A stretch of 64,000 bases of DNA from Diaphorobacter sp. HDW4A. Its GTDB lineage: Bacteria; Pseudomonadota; Gammaproteobacteria; Burkholderiales; Burkholderiaceae_C. This document shows positions 1 through 7,777 of this stretch, piece after piece. The position numbers and the translations under genes are program-made. The DNA lies in the NCBI RefSeq assembly GCF_011305995.1, contig NZ_CP049910.1:4216001-4280000 (forward strand), read 5' to 3'. Each line of letters starts with the position of its first letter. Positions within the stretch are counted from its first letter, which is position 1. The notes below the pieces were generated by a model. That model was not told where the DNA came from, did no database searches, and saw only the letters and a program-made list of their open reading frames with translations.

Positions 1-68
1 AAATCTGGTCGGTTGTTCCGAGCCAGCACCGCAGCCGAGTGCAAGCGGAAGAAGGAATCGCGGCATGA
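1..68 (+). CDS. C-terminal end of an upstream phage early gene (partial)
   Basis: An open frame runs in from the left edge (codons starting at base 3) and stops with TGA at 66-68, overlapping the ATG at 65 in an ATGA arrangement. The same ATGA junction is used repeatedly in the operon that follows, which is the main reason to believe this is the tail of a real gene. Only about 21 residues are visible and no family can be assigned. Confidence 0.4.
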   Translation, partial: IWSVVPSQHRSRVQAEEGIAA

Positions 69-523
69 GGTACATCGCTCGTACCCAACGCCCACGTCAC
101 GGCAAGCGCCCCGTCATCGCCATCTCGGGCGGTCCGTTCCAGGACGTCGAGTTGACGCCTCATCAAGCCATCCACCTTGCTCTCGGTTTGGGAGGCTTGG
201 CGGATGCAGCATCCGAAGAGGACGTCACAGATCCCGCGTGGAAGCCCAGCACCTTGGATATGACCGATTGCCTCGGTGATTGCTGCCCGGACTTTTATGA
301 AGTAAAGCGCCAAGAGGAGCTTCAAGCAGCCGAGTTTGGCGCGCGTGATCCAGACCGCTTTCTCACAAAGGGTGAATGCGAGATCGCAATTCGCATGTTC
401 CGTTCTGGTATGCCCTTCGACTCTATTGGTGGGCGTCTGAATTTGTCGCGAGCTGCGCTGCAGGAGTGGGCCATTTCTGAATCAGAAGTTGTTCAAGCAG
501 CCCTTGCCAAGGCTGGTCTCTGA
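65..523 (+). CDS. Mu-like phage early protein with predicted C-terminal HTH
   Basis: A 152-aa protein just upstream of the transposase gene. The last ~50 residues (from FLTKGECEIAIRMF) look like a helix-turn-helix segment in which a second helix begins after SRAALQEW, so DNA binding is plausible. The central part has a cysteine pair in LGDCCPDFYE. It overlaps the preceding frame by ATGA and ends 10 bases before the preferred ATG of the transposase, so it is probably cotranscribed with it. It may be an early regulator; I do not recognise the family. Confidence 0.7.
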   Translation: MRYIARTQRPRHGKRPVIAISGGPFQDVELTPHQAIHLALGLGGLADAASEEDVTDPAWKPSTLDMTDCLGDCCPDFYEVKRQEELQAAEFGARDPDRFLTKGECEIAIRMFRSGMPFDSIGGRLNLSRAALQEWAISESEVVQAALAKAGL

Positions 524-533
524 GGGTGTGGCG

Positions 534-2741
534 ATGAACTGGCTCACATCAGCAGAACTTGCAGGTCTTCCAGGAATGCCGAGCTGCCAGAAGCGCACGA
601 GGGAGAAGCTCCAACGCATGGGCATCCCCAGTCGAGCTCGCCTTGGCCGTGAAGGCGGCGGTGGCAGCGAATACGACTGCAGCGCGCTCCCAGAGGAAAC
701 CCGCGCCGCATTGCTTGCTCGTCAGATCCAGACTGCTGCAGTTACCACGCTACCAGTGGTTGAACCTGCACCCGTGCGCTCCTTCGAGATCGCCCCTGAA
801 GCTGCAAACAGCGAGGTCGCGCCAACATCAGGGCGTCGCCCACCAAGCCAGGCTGAGAAGGCCGTTGCAGATGCCCGCGCTCAACTGGTGAACGTGGTGC
901 AAGGCATGGTGCCAGTGCATGGCATCAAACGTTCCTGCACACTGTTTGCGGCCCAGCTCGTGACAGGCGAGTGCGGGGACAACCTGCAGACCATTTCACG
1001 CGCGGCCAATCAACGCGCACGCGGTGACATGGTCAGCGCCCGCACACTCGAGCGTTGGATGTCCCTGCATCGTGAACAGGGTTGGTGGGGGTTGCTGCCC
1101 GCTGAGCAGCAAACGGCCCTCTTGCCTACGCAGGTCGATCAGGATGTGGCTGCTGTCTTGGGCAAGTACCACAGTCGCGATCCCAAGTTCCGCAAACTCA
1201 CGCTGGCAGCTCAGGAAGTCACCCGAATGTTGGGGCGCGAATTCGATTCTTGGGGAGCGCTCTATTCCCGCGCCCGCCGCGCCCTTGACAAGCTGGGCAA
1301 GTCGCACGAGGCCAATGTGGCTCTTATCAAGTCACGCCACACAGGCTCCGAGCGCGACGCCAAGCTACCGTTTAAACGCCGCGACAGAACCAATATCTCG
1401 CCGCTGGATATCTGGGTCATAGACGGCCACACGTTCAAGGCCAAGGTACGTCACCCCGACCACGGCGCGCCATTCGCGCCCGAGCTGACGCTGTGCCTTG
1501 ACGACAAGACCCGCAAGATCATGGGTTGGTCTACGTCGCTCTCCGAAAACGTGTTCGCCGTAGGCGATGCGCTGCGGCATGGCATTTCACTGTGGGGCAT
1601 TCCTGCCATCGTGTACAGCGACAACGGTTCGGGCGAAACCGGCAAGGTGATCGACTGTCCCATCGACGGCCTGATGGCGCGTCTTGGCATCGAACACAAA
1701 ACCGGCATTCCCGGCAAGCCACAGGCACGCGGTGTGATCGAGCGTTCCTGGCAAACACACGCCATCAACTGCGCCCGCCAGTTCGGCAGCTACCAAGGTA
1801 GCGATGTGGACGGCGGCAGCTTCCGCAAGGTGGCCGCAGAACTGGCGAAAGAGCAACGGGCACTCAACCGCGCAGCGCAGACCGGCGAAGTGATCCACCT
1901 CTCCAACAAGTGCCCAAGCTGGGCGCAGTTTGTGGACGCCGTCGATGCAATGGTGCGTGAGTACAACTCCACACACCGCCATCGCGGCTTGCCCAAGAAC
2001 GCGGACGGCAAACATATGACGCCCGACGAAGCATGGAACGCCTTCTTTGACGAGAGCCTGCAGCACAAGCCGAGCATCGGGCAATTGCGCGAGCTATTCA
2101 TGCCAGCGGTGCTGCGCACCGCACGCCGTGGCGAAGTGCAGTTCTTCAATCAAACGTACTCAGCGCCCGAGCTGATGCGCCGCGATGTCGAAGGACGCGA
2201 GGTCAGCGTGCGCTACGACATTCACGACCCAAGCTGGGTGCGTGTCTACACGCTCGACGGTGAGTTCGTCTGCGATGCGCAATGGATGGCTAACCGCATC
2301 GATTCACAACCCAAGGCTGTTGTGCAGATGGCGCGTGAGAAACGCGCAGCTGCATCGATCAAGCTACGCGAGAAACAGATCGAGCTGGCGCAACGCGAGC
2401 TCAACGCCACCGTGCGCCCAGATTTTCTTTCCCTGCCGGTACCAAGCACACCGCTCATGGTCGTGCCCACCATCGTGGACGCAGTTGCCATCAACTCCAG
2501 TCCTCAGTGCACCACGGACGAGGCCGCGCAAGCCGCTTCGGGCAGGCCTTTCTTTGCAAGTCAAGGCGAGCGCTACGAGTGGCTGATGCGCCACCGCGAT
2601 GAATGGACGGACGGCGACATCCATTGGATCACCCAGTACGCAGCCAGCGAGAGCTATGCAGACCTGCGTGACTACTACGAGAGCCGGGGATTGGGATGGG
2701 ACGGCGGAGACGAGTCCCAAGTTTTTAAAGGTGCCCTGTGA
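534..2741 (+). CDS. Mu-like transposase A (DDE recombinase)
   Basis: A 735-aa MuA/B3-type transposase that would cut the phage ends and join them to target DNA during replicative transposition. The N-terminus (MNWLTSAELAGLPGMP) resembles the Mu-type DNA-binding winged helix. The rve-type catalytic core carries D297 (in WVIDGH), D363 (in YSDNGSG) and E403 (in GVIERSW), the expected DDE triad. A Mu-transposase C-terminal beta-barrel follows around 520-600, then a basic helical tail that could contact the B protein. The frame is also open from a TTG at 489, but the ATG at 534 has a GAGGG ribosome site and a typical N-terminus. It is somewhat longer than MuA (663 aa). No frameshift or lost catalytic residue is seen. 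Confidence 0.93.
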   Translation: MNWLTSAELAGLPGMPSCQKRTREKLQRMGIPSRARLGREGGGGSEYDCSALPEETRAALLARQIQTAAVTTLPVVEPAPVRSFEIAPEAANSEVAPTSGRRPPSQAEKAVADARAQLVNVVQGMVPVHGIKRSCTLFAAQLVTGECGDNLQTISRAANQRARGDMVSARTLERWMSLHREQGWWGLLPAEQQTALLPTQVDQDVAAVLGKYHSRDPKFRKLTLAAQEVTRMLGREFDSWGALYSRARRALDKLGKSHEANVALIKSRHTGSERDAKLPFKRRDRTNISPLDIWVIDGHTFKAKVRHPDHGAPFAPELTLCLDDKTRKIMGWSTSLSENVFAVGDALRHGISLWGIPAIVYSDNGSGETGKVIDCPIDGLMARLGIEHKTGIPGKPQARGVIERSWQTHAINCARQFGSYQGSDVDGGSFRKVAAELAKEQRALNRAAQTGEVIHLSNKCPSWAQFVDAVDAMVREYNSTHRHRGLPKNADGKHMTPDEAWNAFFDESLQHKPSIGQLRELFMPAVLRTARRGEVQFFNQTYSAPELMRRDVEGREVSVRYDIHDPSWVRVYTLDGEFVCDAQWMANRIDSQPKAVVQMAREKRAAASIKLREKQIELAQRELNATVRPDFLSLPVPSTPLMVVPTIVDAVAINSSPQCTTDEAAQAASGRPFFASQGERYEWLMRHRDEWTDGDIHWITQYAASESYADLRDYYESRGLGWDGGDESQVFKGAL

Positions 2742-2759
2742 CGGGTGCAACCGTCACAG
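2736..2759 (+). other. Perfect stem-loop between transposase and ATPase genes
   Basis: Arms CTGTGACGG (2736-2744) and CCGTCACAG (2751-2759) are perfect 9-bp complements around a 6-nt loop and span the transposase stop codon. No T-run follows, so this is not a standard intrinsic terminator. It could be an attenuating or RNA-processing hairpin separating A from B, or a dyad operator. Confidence 0.6.
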
Positions 2760-2810
2760 AGCGTGTCTGAGTTGATTTGTATCTGAGCCCAAACAAAGGG
2801 GAATGTATCC

Positions 2811-3560
2811 ATGAAAAAAGGTTTCGTCAAAACAGAGAATTTCCGCCGACTGGCTGAAGCGCAAAAGCAGGTCGAGCGACGCGGTGCGCGCGAAGCCGGC
2901 CTTGTGTTGATCAGAGGTCACTATGGAATTGGCAAATCCGCGCTCACCGACCGCTGGGCCTCAGATAGTGGCTGGATCTTCGTCCGAGCCAAGGCGACTT
3001 GGACAAAGCGCGCGCTATTGGACGAACTGGCGGAGTTGATGGGCCTGTCAAAGACAGGTCGAAATCAGGAAGTACAGGCGCGCATCATCGGCAAGCTTGC
3101 TGTTGATGGCGTTCCCATGATCATCGACGAAGCTGACTTTCTGGTGGGAGGCTCCACAGCAACCCTTCTCGAAGTGCTGCGCGACATCACCGACCTGACA
3201 GGAACCATGTGTTTCCTGGTCGGAATGGAGCATTTTCCGATGAAGGTTGCGAAGTACGCGCACATCGCAAGCCGTGTTGCCCAAGTGGTGGAGCTCGAGC
3301 CCCTATCGCTGGCAGACGTGAAAGTAACCGTCACAGCCAAGAGTGAAGTGACTATTGATGATGACGTGCTGCCTTTGTTGCTTTCGCAGAGCCAAGGGCG
3401 TATGCGCCTCGTTCTGAATGCGATCACAAACATCGAATCTTGGGCAGAAGCTAACAGCTGGGACAAAGTCACCGCTCAGATGCTCGGAGGGAAGTCTCTG
3501 TGTACTGAGTTCACAGGCAAGGCCTTGGGTATTCGCCGCAAGACTGGAGGCGTGCAATGA
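2811..3560 (+). CDS. MuB-like AAA ATPase, transposition target selector
   Basis: A 249-aa AAA ATPase of the MuB/TniB kind. In known systems this protein coats target DNA, delivers it to the transposase and gives target immunity. The Walker A motif is at 36-43 (GHYGIGKS) and Walker B at 102-108 (PMIIDEA). A sensor-like GMEHFPMK segment and the C-terminal helical lid around GRMRLVLNAI follow. It is shorter than MuB (312 aa), as in B3-type phages. AAAGGGG lies upstream of the ATG at 2811. The gene is separated from the transposase by a 69-bp gap with a hairpin, and overlaps the next gene by ATGA. Confidence 0.9.
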   Translation: MKKGFVKTENFRRLAEAQKQVERRGAREAGLVLIRGHYGIGKSALTDRWASDSGWIFVRAKATWTKRALLDELAELMGLSKTGRNQEVQARIIGKLAVDGVPMIIDEADFLVGGSTATLLEVLRDITDLTGTMCFLVGMEHFPMKVAKYAHIASRVAQVVELEPLSLADVKVTVTAKSEVTIDDDVLPLLLSQSQGRMRLVLNAITNIESWAEANSWDKVTAQMLGGKSLCTEFTGKALGIRRKTGGVQ

Positions 3561-4186
3561 CCAATCTGCCGAGCGTTTCAATCCTCCTGCTTGGGCTGGC
3601 TTCGTACTTCATGCCACCAGCACAACGTCGCGCGCTTCGCCCCTTCACGCTGCATGAGGTTTTGGAGTGGTCTCCAGACCTGCGAGACATCCAAGCAGCG
3701 CGGTCCACATGCGCTTTGCTCGCCAAAACGGGGCTGCTTTCCCATGTGTGGGCGGGGCCGGGGCACGCGGTATTGAATCGCAATCCGACGAACCCCCCGA
3801 AATGGGAGCTAACTTGCGCTGGATTCGAGGCCATGCGCGCAGCACGCCTTGAGGCTAATACTCAATACCGCTCCCAGACGCTGGCCGAACGCAACAAGGT
3901 TCGCAAGTTCCCTGATTCACTGCCCAGCAGGCTGTGGGCGCTTTTTCGGGCACGACGTGTGATCACCTGCAGCGAAGCCGCTGATGTGTTGGGCGATGCG
4001 GGCGACGACATGTTGAAGTTGCGCAAACGGATTGGCAAGTATCTGACCGACTGGCACAAGTTCGACCCCGATCACGTTCAACGGGCCAAGCGTCGAGTTG
4101 CAGGCAGCTTTCGCTATGTCCTTGATGGCAATGTCGGTCGGTTTCCGCCAGCAGCACCGGCTCCTAAATCGGAGGCCAAGGCGTGA
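3557..4186 (+). CDS. Mu-like phage early protein, unknown function
   Basis: A 209-aa protein of unrecognised family. The first 90 residues read like a winged-helix module (TLHEVLEWSPDLRDIQAARS, then KTGLLSHVWAGPGHAVL and KWELTCAGFEAMRAA). The region around 120-195 could be a second DNA-binding or helical domain rich in basic residues. It overlaps both neighbours by 4 bases, so it belongs firmly to the early operon. A role in replication or regulation is only inferred from position. Confidence 0.75.
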   Translation: MTNLPSVSILLLGLASYFMPPAQRRALRPFTLHEVLEWSPDLRDIQAARSTCALLAKTGLLSHVWAGPGHAVLNRNPTNPPKWELTCAGFEAMRAARLEANTQYRSQTLAERNKVRKFPDSLPSRLWALFRARRVITCSEAADVLGDAGDDMLKLRKRIGKYLTDWHKFDPDHVQRAKRRVAGSFRYVLDGNVGRFPPAAPAPKSEAKA

Positions 4187-4623
4187 TCGAGAGACCATAT
4201 ATGCAAGAGCCATGGTATGCGCTGCTCCGCTCACGCTGCGAGGGAGCTGTTCAAGCGCAGATTGCCAAACAGCTAGGCGTCAGTGCCACATCACTCTCCA
4301 TGGTGGTGAACGGCACTGGTCCATACGGAGAAGGTGTTGCAAGCATCGCCGCAATCGCCAATCGTGTTGTGCACACCTATGGGCGGTATGTCTGCCCACA
4401 CCTCACAGATGAGTCATCGGGTGTTGAGCAGGTGATTACAGCCGAGCAGTGCCGCGCCATCGCTCACCGATCTCCGCCGACAGCAAGCCCTCGTGACATG
4501 CAGCACTGGCAGGCATGCCGCAAGTGCCCACACCGCGCGGCGAGCGCACCGCCCGTCGAGCGCGAACCGATTCCCCGCAAGCCCAGGTCAGTCATTCCCA
4601 TCAAGGAGACGACAGATGTTTAA
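4183..4623 (+). CDS. Small HTH (Cro/XRE-like) phage protein with Cys-rich tail
   Basis: A 146-aa protein starting at GTG 4183, which follows GGAGG and overlaps the preceding stop. Residues ~20-65 contain a Cro/XRE-like helix-turn-helix (AQIAKQLGVSATSLSMVVNG, where the second helix would read DNA). The C-terminal half has spaced cysteines (EQCRA, ACRKCPHR) and a proline-rich stretch. ATG 4201 is an alternative start. Related small HTH proteins occur in the early regions of B3-type phages, but I cannot name an orthologue. Confidence 0.75.
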   Translation: MIERPYMQEPWYALLRSRCEGAVQAQIAKQLGVSATSLSMVVNGTGPYGEGVASIAAIANRVVHTYGRYVCPHLTDESSGVEQVITAEQCRAIAHRSPPTASPRDMQHWQACRKCPHRAASAPPVEREPIPRKPRSVIPIKETTDV

Positions 4624-4804
4624 AGCCATCGCACGCCTTCGCCAGAGCTTACTCAAGCGTCGCATTTGCCTCGTGATGTTCTACATGCGCCAGGAGAAGG
4701 CAAAGCACCAGGAGCAAATGAGCCGCTTGAGTGTCGAGCTGGAGCGCCTCGAATCGAACTATGACCAACTGGTTGAAGTTCACACCAGCGAGGTCACGCC
4801 ATGA
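4616..4804 (+). CDS. Small coiled-coil phage protein
   Basis: A 62-aa protein from ATG 4616, preceded by AAGGAG, overlapping the previous gene by 8 bases and the next by ATGA. The first ~25 residues are basic (RLRQSLLKRR); the rest is a heptad-like helix (QEQMSRLSVELERLESNYDQ) suggesting coiled-coil dimerisation. The frame is open further upstream, but only this start has a ribosome site. Function unknown. Confidence 0.7.
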   Translation: MFKAIARLRQSLLKRRICLVMFYMRQEKAKHQEQMSRLSVELERLESNYDQLVEVHTSEVTP

Positions 4805-5028
4805 GCACGCATCGCACAGAGCCCTCGAACGAGCAACGCTTTCTTGCTCCCGTCACGCGCCAGAAGCTCAGCTGGATCAAGCGCCGCACGCGCGCTTTGC
4901 AGCGTGGCTTCATGGGCGAATCACGTCGGGCATGCCTGGAGCATGCCGTCGCCCACTACCAGTTTCTCACCCGCGAGCGCGTTGTTCGCAATTTTCAACT
5001 GATTCAAGGAGGGCCGATCAATGGCTAA
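4801..5028 (+). CDS. Small basic phage early protein, unknown function
   Basis: A 75-aa, strongly basic protein (KLSWIKRRTRALQRGF) that could bind nucleic acid. It begins with an ATGA overlap and ends 8 bases into the next gene, so it is translationally coupled on both sides. No family is recognised. Confidence 0.7.
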   Translation: MSTHRTEPSNEQRFLAPVTRQKLSWIKRRTRALQRGFMGESRRACLEHAVAHYQFLTRERVVRNFQLIQGGPING

Positions 5029-5437
5029 TCAGATCACCGAAGCAGCCGCCATGCTCTGGCGCACGATTTCCAAGAAGGGCGGTTGGTGGAGCGCATATCG
5101 GCTCGCTCGCGAGTGGACGCCTGTCCTCAGCTTGGCCGACATCGAGACGCATCTCATCGCGCTCTGGAAGTGTGGCTACCTTGCTGCCGAGTTCACCAAG
5201 CGCGATGGCTCTGTGTATGCATTCACCGTTGGCTGCATTCCGCTTCCTGATGAGCAGCTCCCTGCAGCACTGTTGACGAACGAGTTCATCACAGCCAAGC
5301 CGCCTCGCCCTGACTTGATGTCTTCCAACTATGAAGCGCCCGAGCCCAACTATCGGGATGGCGCGATGGACTTTGCGACTCACCCCAGTCTGCACCAAGG
5401 GCAGCGCTTTGCATTCAAGGGAATTGCAAATGCCTGA
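5021..5437 (+). CDS. Phage early protein with winged-helix-like N-terminus
   Basis: A 138-aa protein. Residues ~5-70 have the order of a winged helix: helix (EAAAMLWRTISKKG), recognition-like helix (SLADIETHLIALWKCGYL) and a wing (KRDGSVYAFTV). The C-terminal 60 residues look unstructured and rich in Pro and Asn. The ATG at 5021 follows AAGGAGGG. It overlaps the next gene by 8 bases. DNA binding is inferred from this pattern only. Confidence 0.7.
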   Translation: MANQITEAAAMLWRTISKKGGWWSAYRLAREWTPVLSLADIETHLIALWKCGYLAAEFTKRDGSVYAFTVGCIPLPDEQLPAALLTNEFITAKPPRPDLMSSNYEAPEPNYRDGAMDFATHPSLHQGQRFAFKGIANA

Positions 5438-5684
5438 CCCACTGCGTCAAGAGACACAAGCGCTCACCCGCGAACTTCTTGGCTTCATCAAGAAGGAACC
5501 TCAAGCACAGGTCGCGTTGGGTGCGTTGCTTTCCACCGCTGCATACGTGGCATTTGCAGGAAAGCTGAACCACAAATTGCCAGCGCTGCTCGACGGCGTA
5601 CTGGACATCGTGAACGAACTGGAAGTACGGCACCCCGAGCACTGCGCGACCGACCTCCCACACCAATTCCACACCACTCATTGA
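5430..5684 (+). CDS. Small helical phage protein, unknown function
   Basis: An 84-aa protein from ATG 5430 (AGGGA upstream). A charged helix (ETQALTRELLGFIKKE) is followed by a hydrophobic stretch (VALGALLSTAAYVAF) and a second helix (LPALLDGVLDIVNELEV). The hydrophobic part is borderline for one membrane segment. It ends 9 bases before the DUF3164 gene. No family recognised. Confidence 0.65.
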   Translation: MPDPLRQETQALTRELLGFIKKEPQAQVALGALLSTAAYVAFAGKLNHKLPALLDGVLDIVNELEVRHPEHCATDLPHQFHTTH

Positions 5685-5693
5685 AAGCATCAC

Positions 5694-6308
5694 ATGACTG
5701 AGAACACTCCATCCGGCTACTGGAAGGATGCCAACGGGACATTGACGCCCGACTCCAAGGTCAAAGATATCGACAAGCTGCGTCACCAGGTTGTCGTCGA
5801 GCTTTGCGAGAAAGCCAAAGAACGCCGTACTGAACTGTCTGCATTCAAGATGCACTCCATGAGCGAAGTGGCGGCTTTTGTCGCCACCAGTATTGACCAG
5901 TATGGCGTGAAAAGCGGAGGCCAAAAGGGCAATGTCACTCTCACCAGCTACGACGGTCGCTACAAGATCGTCCGTCAGATGCAGGACAAGCTGGTGTTCG
6001 GCGAGCAGCTCATGGCTGCAAAAGACTTGATTGACGAATGCGTTCACACCTGGGCAGAAGGCGCAAACGACAACATCAAGGCACTGATCAATCACGCCTT
6101 CCAGACTGACAAGGAAGGCAAGATCAACACGAGCCGCGTTCTCCAGTTGCGCCGCATCGACATCCGTGAACCAAAGTGGCTTCAAGCGATGCAAGCCATT
6201 GCGGACAGCATGCAGACAGCGAGCACAAAGCCCTATTTGCGTCTCTATGAGCGCAATGAAGTGACTGGCGACTACGAGGCTATATCGCTTGACATGGCGG
6301 TCGTATGA
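5694..6308 (+). CDS. DUF3164 family protein of Mu-like phages
   Basis: A 204-aa protein matching the DUF3164 family, common in early regions of Mu-like phages. The hallmark start is YWKDANGTLTP followed by KVKDIDKLRHQVV. The central ~140 residues are largely helical, with a conserved-looking YDGRYKIVRQ and a C-terminal ELY-type segment (YLRLYERNEVTGDYEAI). The function is not established; a role in DNA handling during transposition is guessed from position. It overlaps the next small gene by ATGA. Confidence 0.85.
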   Translation: MTENTPSGYWKDANGTLTPDSKVKDIDKLRHQVVVELCEKAKERRTELSAFKMHSMSEVAAFVATSIDQYGVKSGGQKGNVTLTSYDGRYKIVRQMQDKLVFGEQLMAAKDLIDECVHTWAEGANDNIKALINHAFQTDKEGKINTSRVLQLRRIDIREPKWLQAMQAIADSMQTASTKPYLRLYERNEVTGDYEAISLDMAVV

Positions 6309-6454
6309 ACCAATCGCACGTTTGCGTGGATTGTGGTTCCAGCGACCTTGGCCGCGACGATCTTGTGTGTCAAGAGTGCTGGCAAGCCTTTCACGCACAT
6401 CAGCGCCCCGAACCCCAACAACTGCTGATTCAGATCGGCCCTCTCGACATTTAA
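6305..6454 (+). CDS. 49-aa zinc-ribbon-like microprotein
   Basis: A 49-aa frame from ATG 6305 to TAA 6452-6454, overlapping the preceding stop by ATGA and ending 11 bases before the next ATG. It has two CxxC knuckles, C7-x2-C10 (VCVDCG) and C22-x2-C25 (VCQECW), 12 residues apart: a compact zinc-ribbon spacing. Position, coupling and the ordered cysteines support a real gene. It may bind DNA, RNA or a protein partner. Confidence 0.7.
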   Translation: MNQSHVCVDCGSSDLGRDDLVCQECWQAFHAHQRPEPQQLLIQIGPLDI

Positions 6455-6465
6455 ACGGATTTCAT

Positions 6466-6900
6466 ATGTACCTCATTGAATTGATTTCCGCCCTCATGGG
6501 CATGATCGGCGCGCTGCTGCTCGCTACCCGCAGCCGCTTCGCTGGCTGGGCCTTTGTGCTTTGGCTGATCAGCAACGTCGGCTGGATCATCTTCGGAGCT
6601 GGCAACCAGCACGTGTTCTTCATCGTGCAGCAGGTCGTGTTCACGGTCACTTCGCTGATCGGCATCTATCGCTGGCTGATTGCGCCCCAGGTGAAACCGC
6701 CTGTGCCCCAGAGCGCGCAACTCACACAGGCCCTGATGCACTTGCGCACGCTTTGTTCCGATATCGAGAACGTGAGTGCCAAGTGGGACGATACGCGGCG
6801 TCGCAATTCACTCCTTGGTGGAACGGTGACGCTCGGCCAGTATCGCGCTGCTCGCCGATTCGTGCAGTCCATGGACGTGCAGCAGGGAGAGTTCGCATGA
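6466..6900 (+). CDS. Small membrane protein, PnuC/SWEET-like fold by eye, cytoplasmic tail
   Basis: A 144-aa protein from ATG 6466. The first ~70 residues form three membrane helices (LIELISALMGMIGALLLA, FAGWAFVLWLISNVGWIIF, VFFIVQQVVFTVTSLIGIYR), an arrangement like half of a PnuC/SemiSWEET transporter. The remaining ~70 residues are soluble and charged, with a helical segment ALMHLRTLCSDIENVSAKWD. A polytopic protein in an early transposition operon is unusual; it could be a superinfection-exclusion or host-takeover factor, but nothing in the sequence proves that. It overlaps the next gene by ATGA. Confidence 0.72.
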   Translation: MYLIELISALMGMIGALLLATRSRFAGWAFVLWLISNVGWIIFGAGNQHVFFIVQQVVFTVTSLIGIYRWLIAPQVKPPVPQSAQLTQALMHLRTLCSDIENVSAKWDDTRRRNSLLGGTVTLGQYRAARRFVQSMDVQQGEFA

Positions 6901-7742
6901 GCCGCCTGCAAACACAAGCTGAAGCCAATGCATATTGGGAGAACGTCGAGTTCAAGAAGTGGGTCGTGACGTTCAGCGCAGGTTCGCGCAATAGGCGTCG
7001 CACCGCTGAATCGCTGGTGACCTCGCGCACCGCCACGGGTGCACGCAAGGCCGCGATCAAGCACCAGCAAACCGAACGCGGTAATGACTGGGTCTCCAGC
7101 GCTATGCCCTCAGTGCGCCTTGCCACGGCGCAGGATCTTGGATGTGTTGCCACCTCCATCGATGCGCCAACTACGACGGATCAGAACTTGGTAGCAACTG
7201 GTTGGACTATCACCAAAGACTACGAGTCGTGGATTGTCGTGAGTCCTGCAGGTCAAAAGCGTCGATGGTTTGAAAAGACCACAGCACACGACGATTCACC
7301 GTTCATGTGGGCCTTCCTGAATGCCCTCAGCGCCAGTTGGGCAGCGCCTGCGCCCAATCCGCAGCTGAGGAGCGAGCGCATCGCGGAAATCGCAGCGATG
7401 TACCACCACGATGACGACACGGAGATTGGCGACATGATGGCGGCGATTCGTGTCGCACTGAAAGAAGCCGGGGCAGCACCTGCGGATGCACTGGATGCAG
7501 CATTCGAGGCGGTGCGCACCACGCAGTACGGCCCAGGCGTGAGCATTGAACTGAGCGGCGACGAGGTCGCAACCGCGATTGACGCGTGGCTTGTGGCGCA
7601 CGGCGTACACGTCAGCGGCTCTCGCACGGTGACTGTCAATGGCGCCTTGTGCGAGGCTGGGCGCGTGTTCGTCGACCCGGCCGGCTTTGTCGTCGCAGAC
7701 GGGAACAAACTCTCCGGCCGAGGCGTGAATGCCGAGGGTTGA
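6897..7742 (+). CDS. Phage early protein, unknown function (281 aa)
   Basis: A 281-aa protein from ATG 6897 (GGGAG upstream). The first ~60 residues are basic (RNRRRTAESLVTSRTATGARKAA). Residues ~95-140 form a beta-rich unit (VATGWTITKDYESWIVVSPAG, then RRWFEKTT). The C-terminal half alternates helical and Gly/Val-rich segments. The frame is open upstream to 6561, but the ATG at 6897 has the ribosome site and the ATGA junction. No family recognised. A 35-bp gap with the 10-bp palindrome TATCCGGATA (7754-7763) separates it from the next gene. Confidence 0.7.
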   Translation: MSRLQTQAEANAYWENVEFKKWVVTFSAGSRNRRRTAESLVTSRTATGARKAAIKHQQTERGNDWVSSAMPSVRLATAQDLGCVATSIDAPTTTDQNLVATGWTITKDYESWIVVSPAGQKRRWFEKTTAHDDSPFMWAFLNALSASWAAPAPNPQLRSERIAEIAAMYHHDDDTEIGDMMAAIRVALKEAGAAPADALDAAFEAVRTTQYGPGVSIELSGDEVATAIDAWLVAHGVHVSGSRTVTVNGALCEAGRVFVDPAGFVVADGNKLSGRGVNAEG

Positions 7743-7753
7743 TTCCACACGAT

Positions 7754-7763
7754 TATCCGGATA
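7754..7763. promoter_or_regulatory. 10-bp palindrome ahead of the HNH-like gene
   Basis: TATCCGGATA is a perfect 10-bp palindrome in one of the few non-coding gaps of this operon, 14 bases before the ATG at 7778. A short palindrome can occur by chance, so an operator role is only a suggestion. Confidence 0.25.
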
Positions 7764-7777
7764 GCCAGTGAAATGCA

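Noticed and set aside
5415..6398. A 327-aa minus-strand frame over DUF3164
   Set aside because: Opposite to the packed plus-strand early operon, with no ribosome site or domain.
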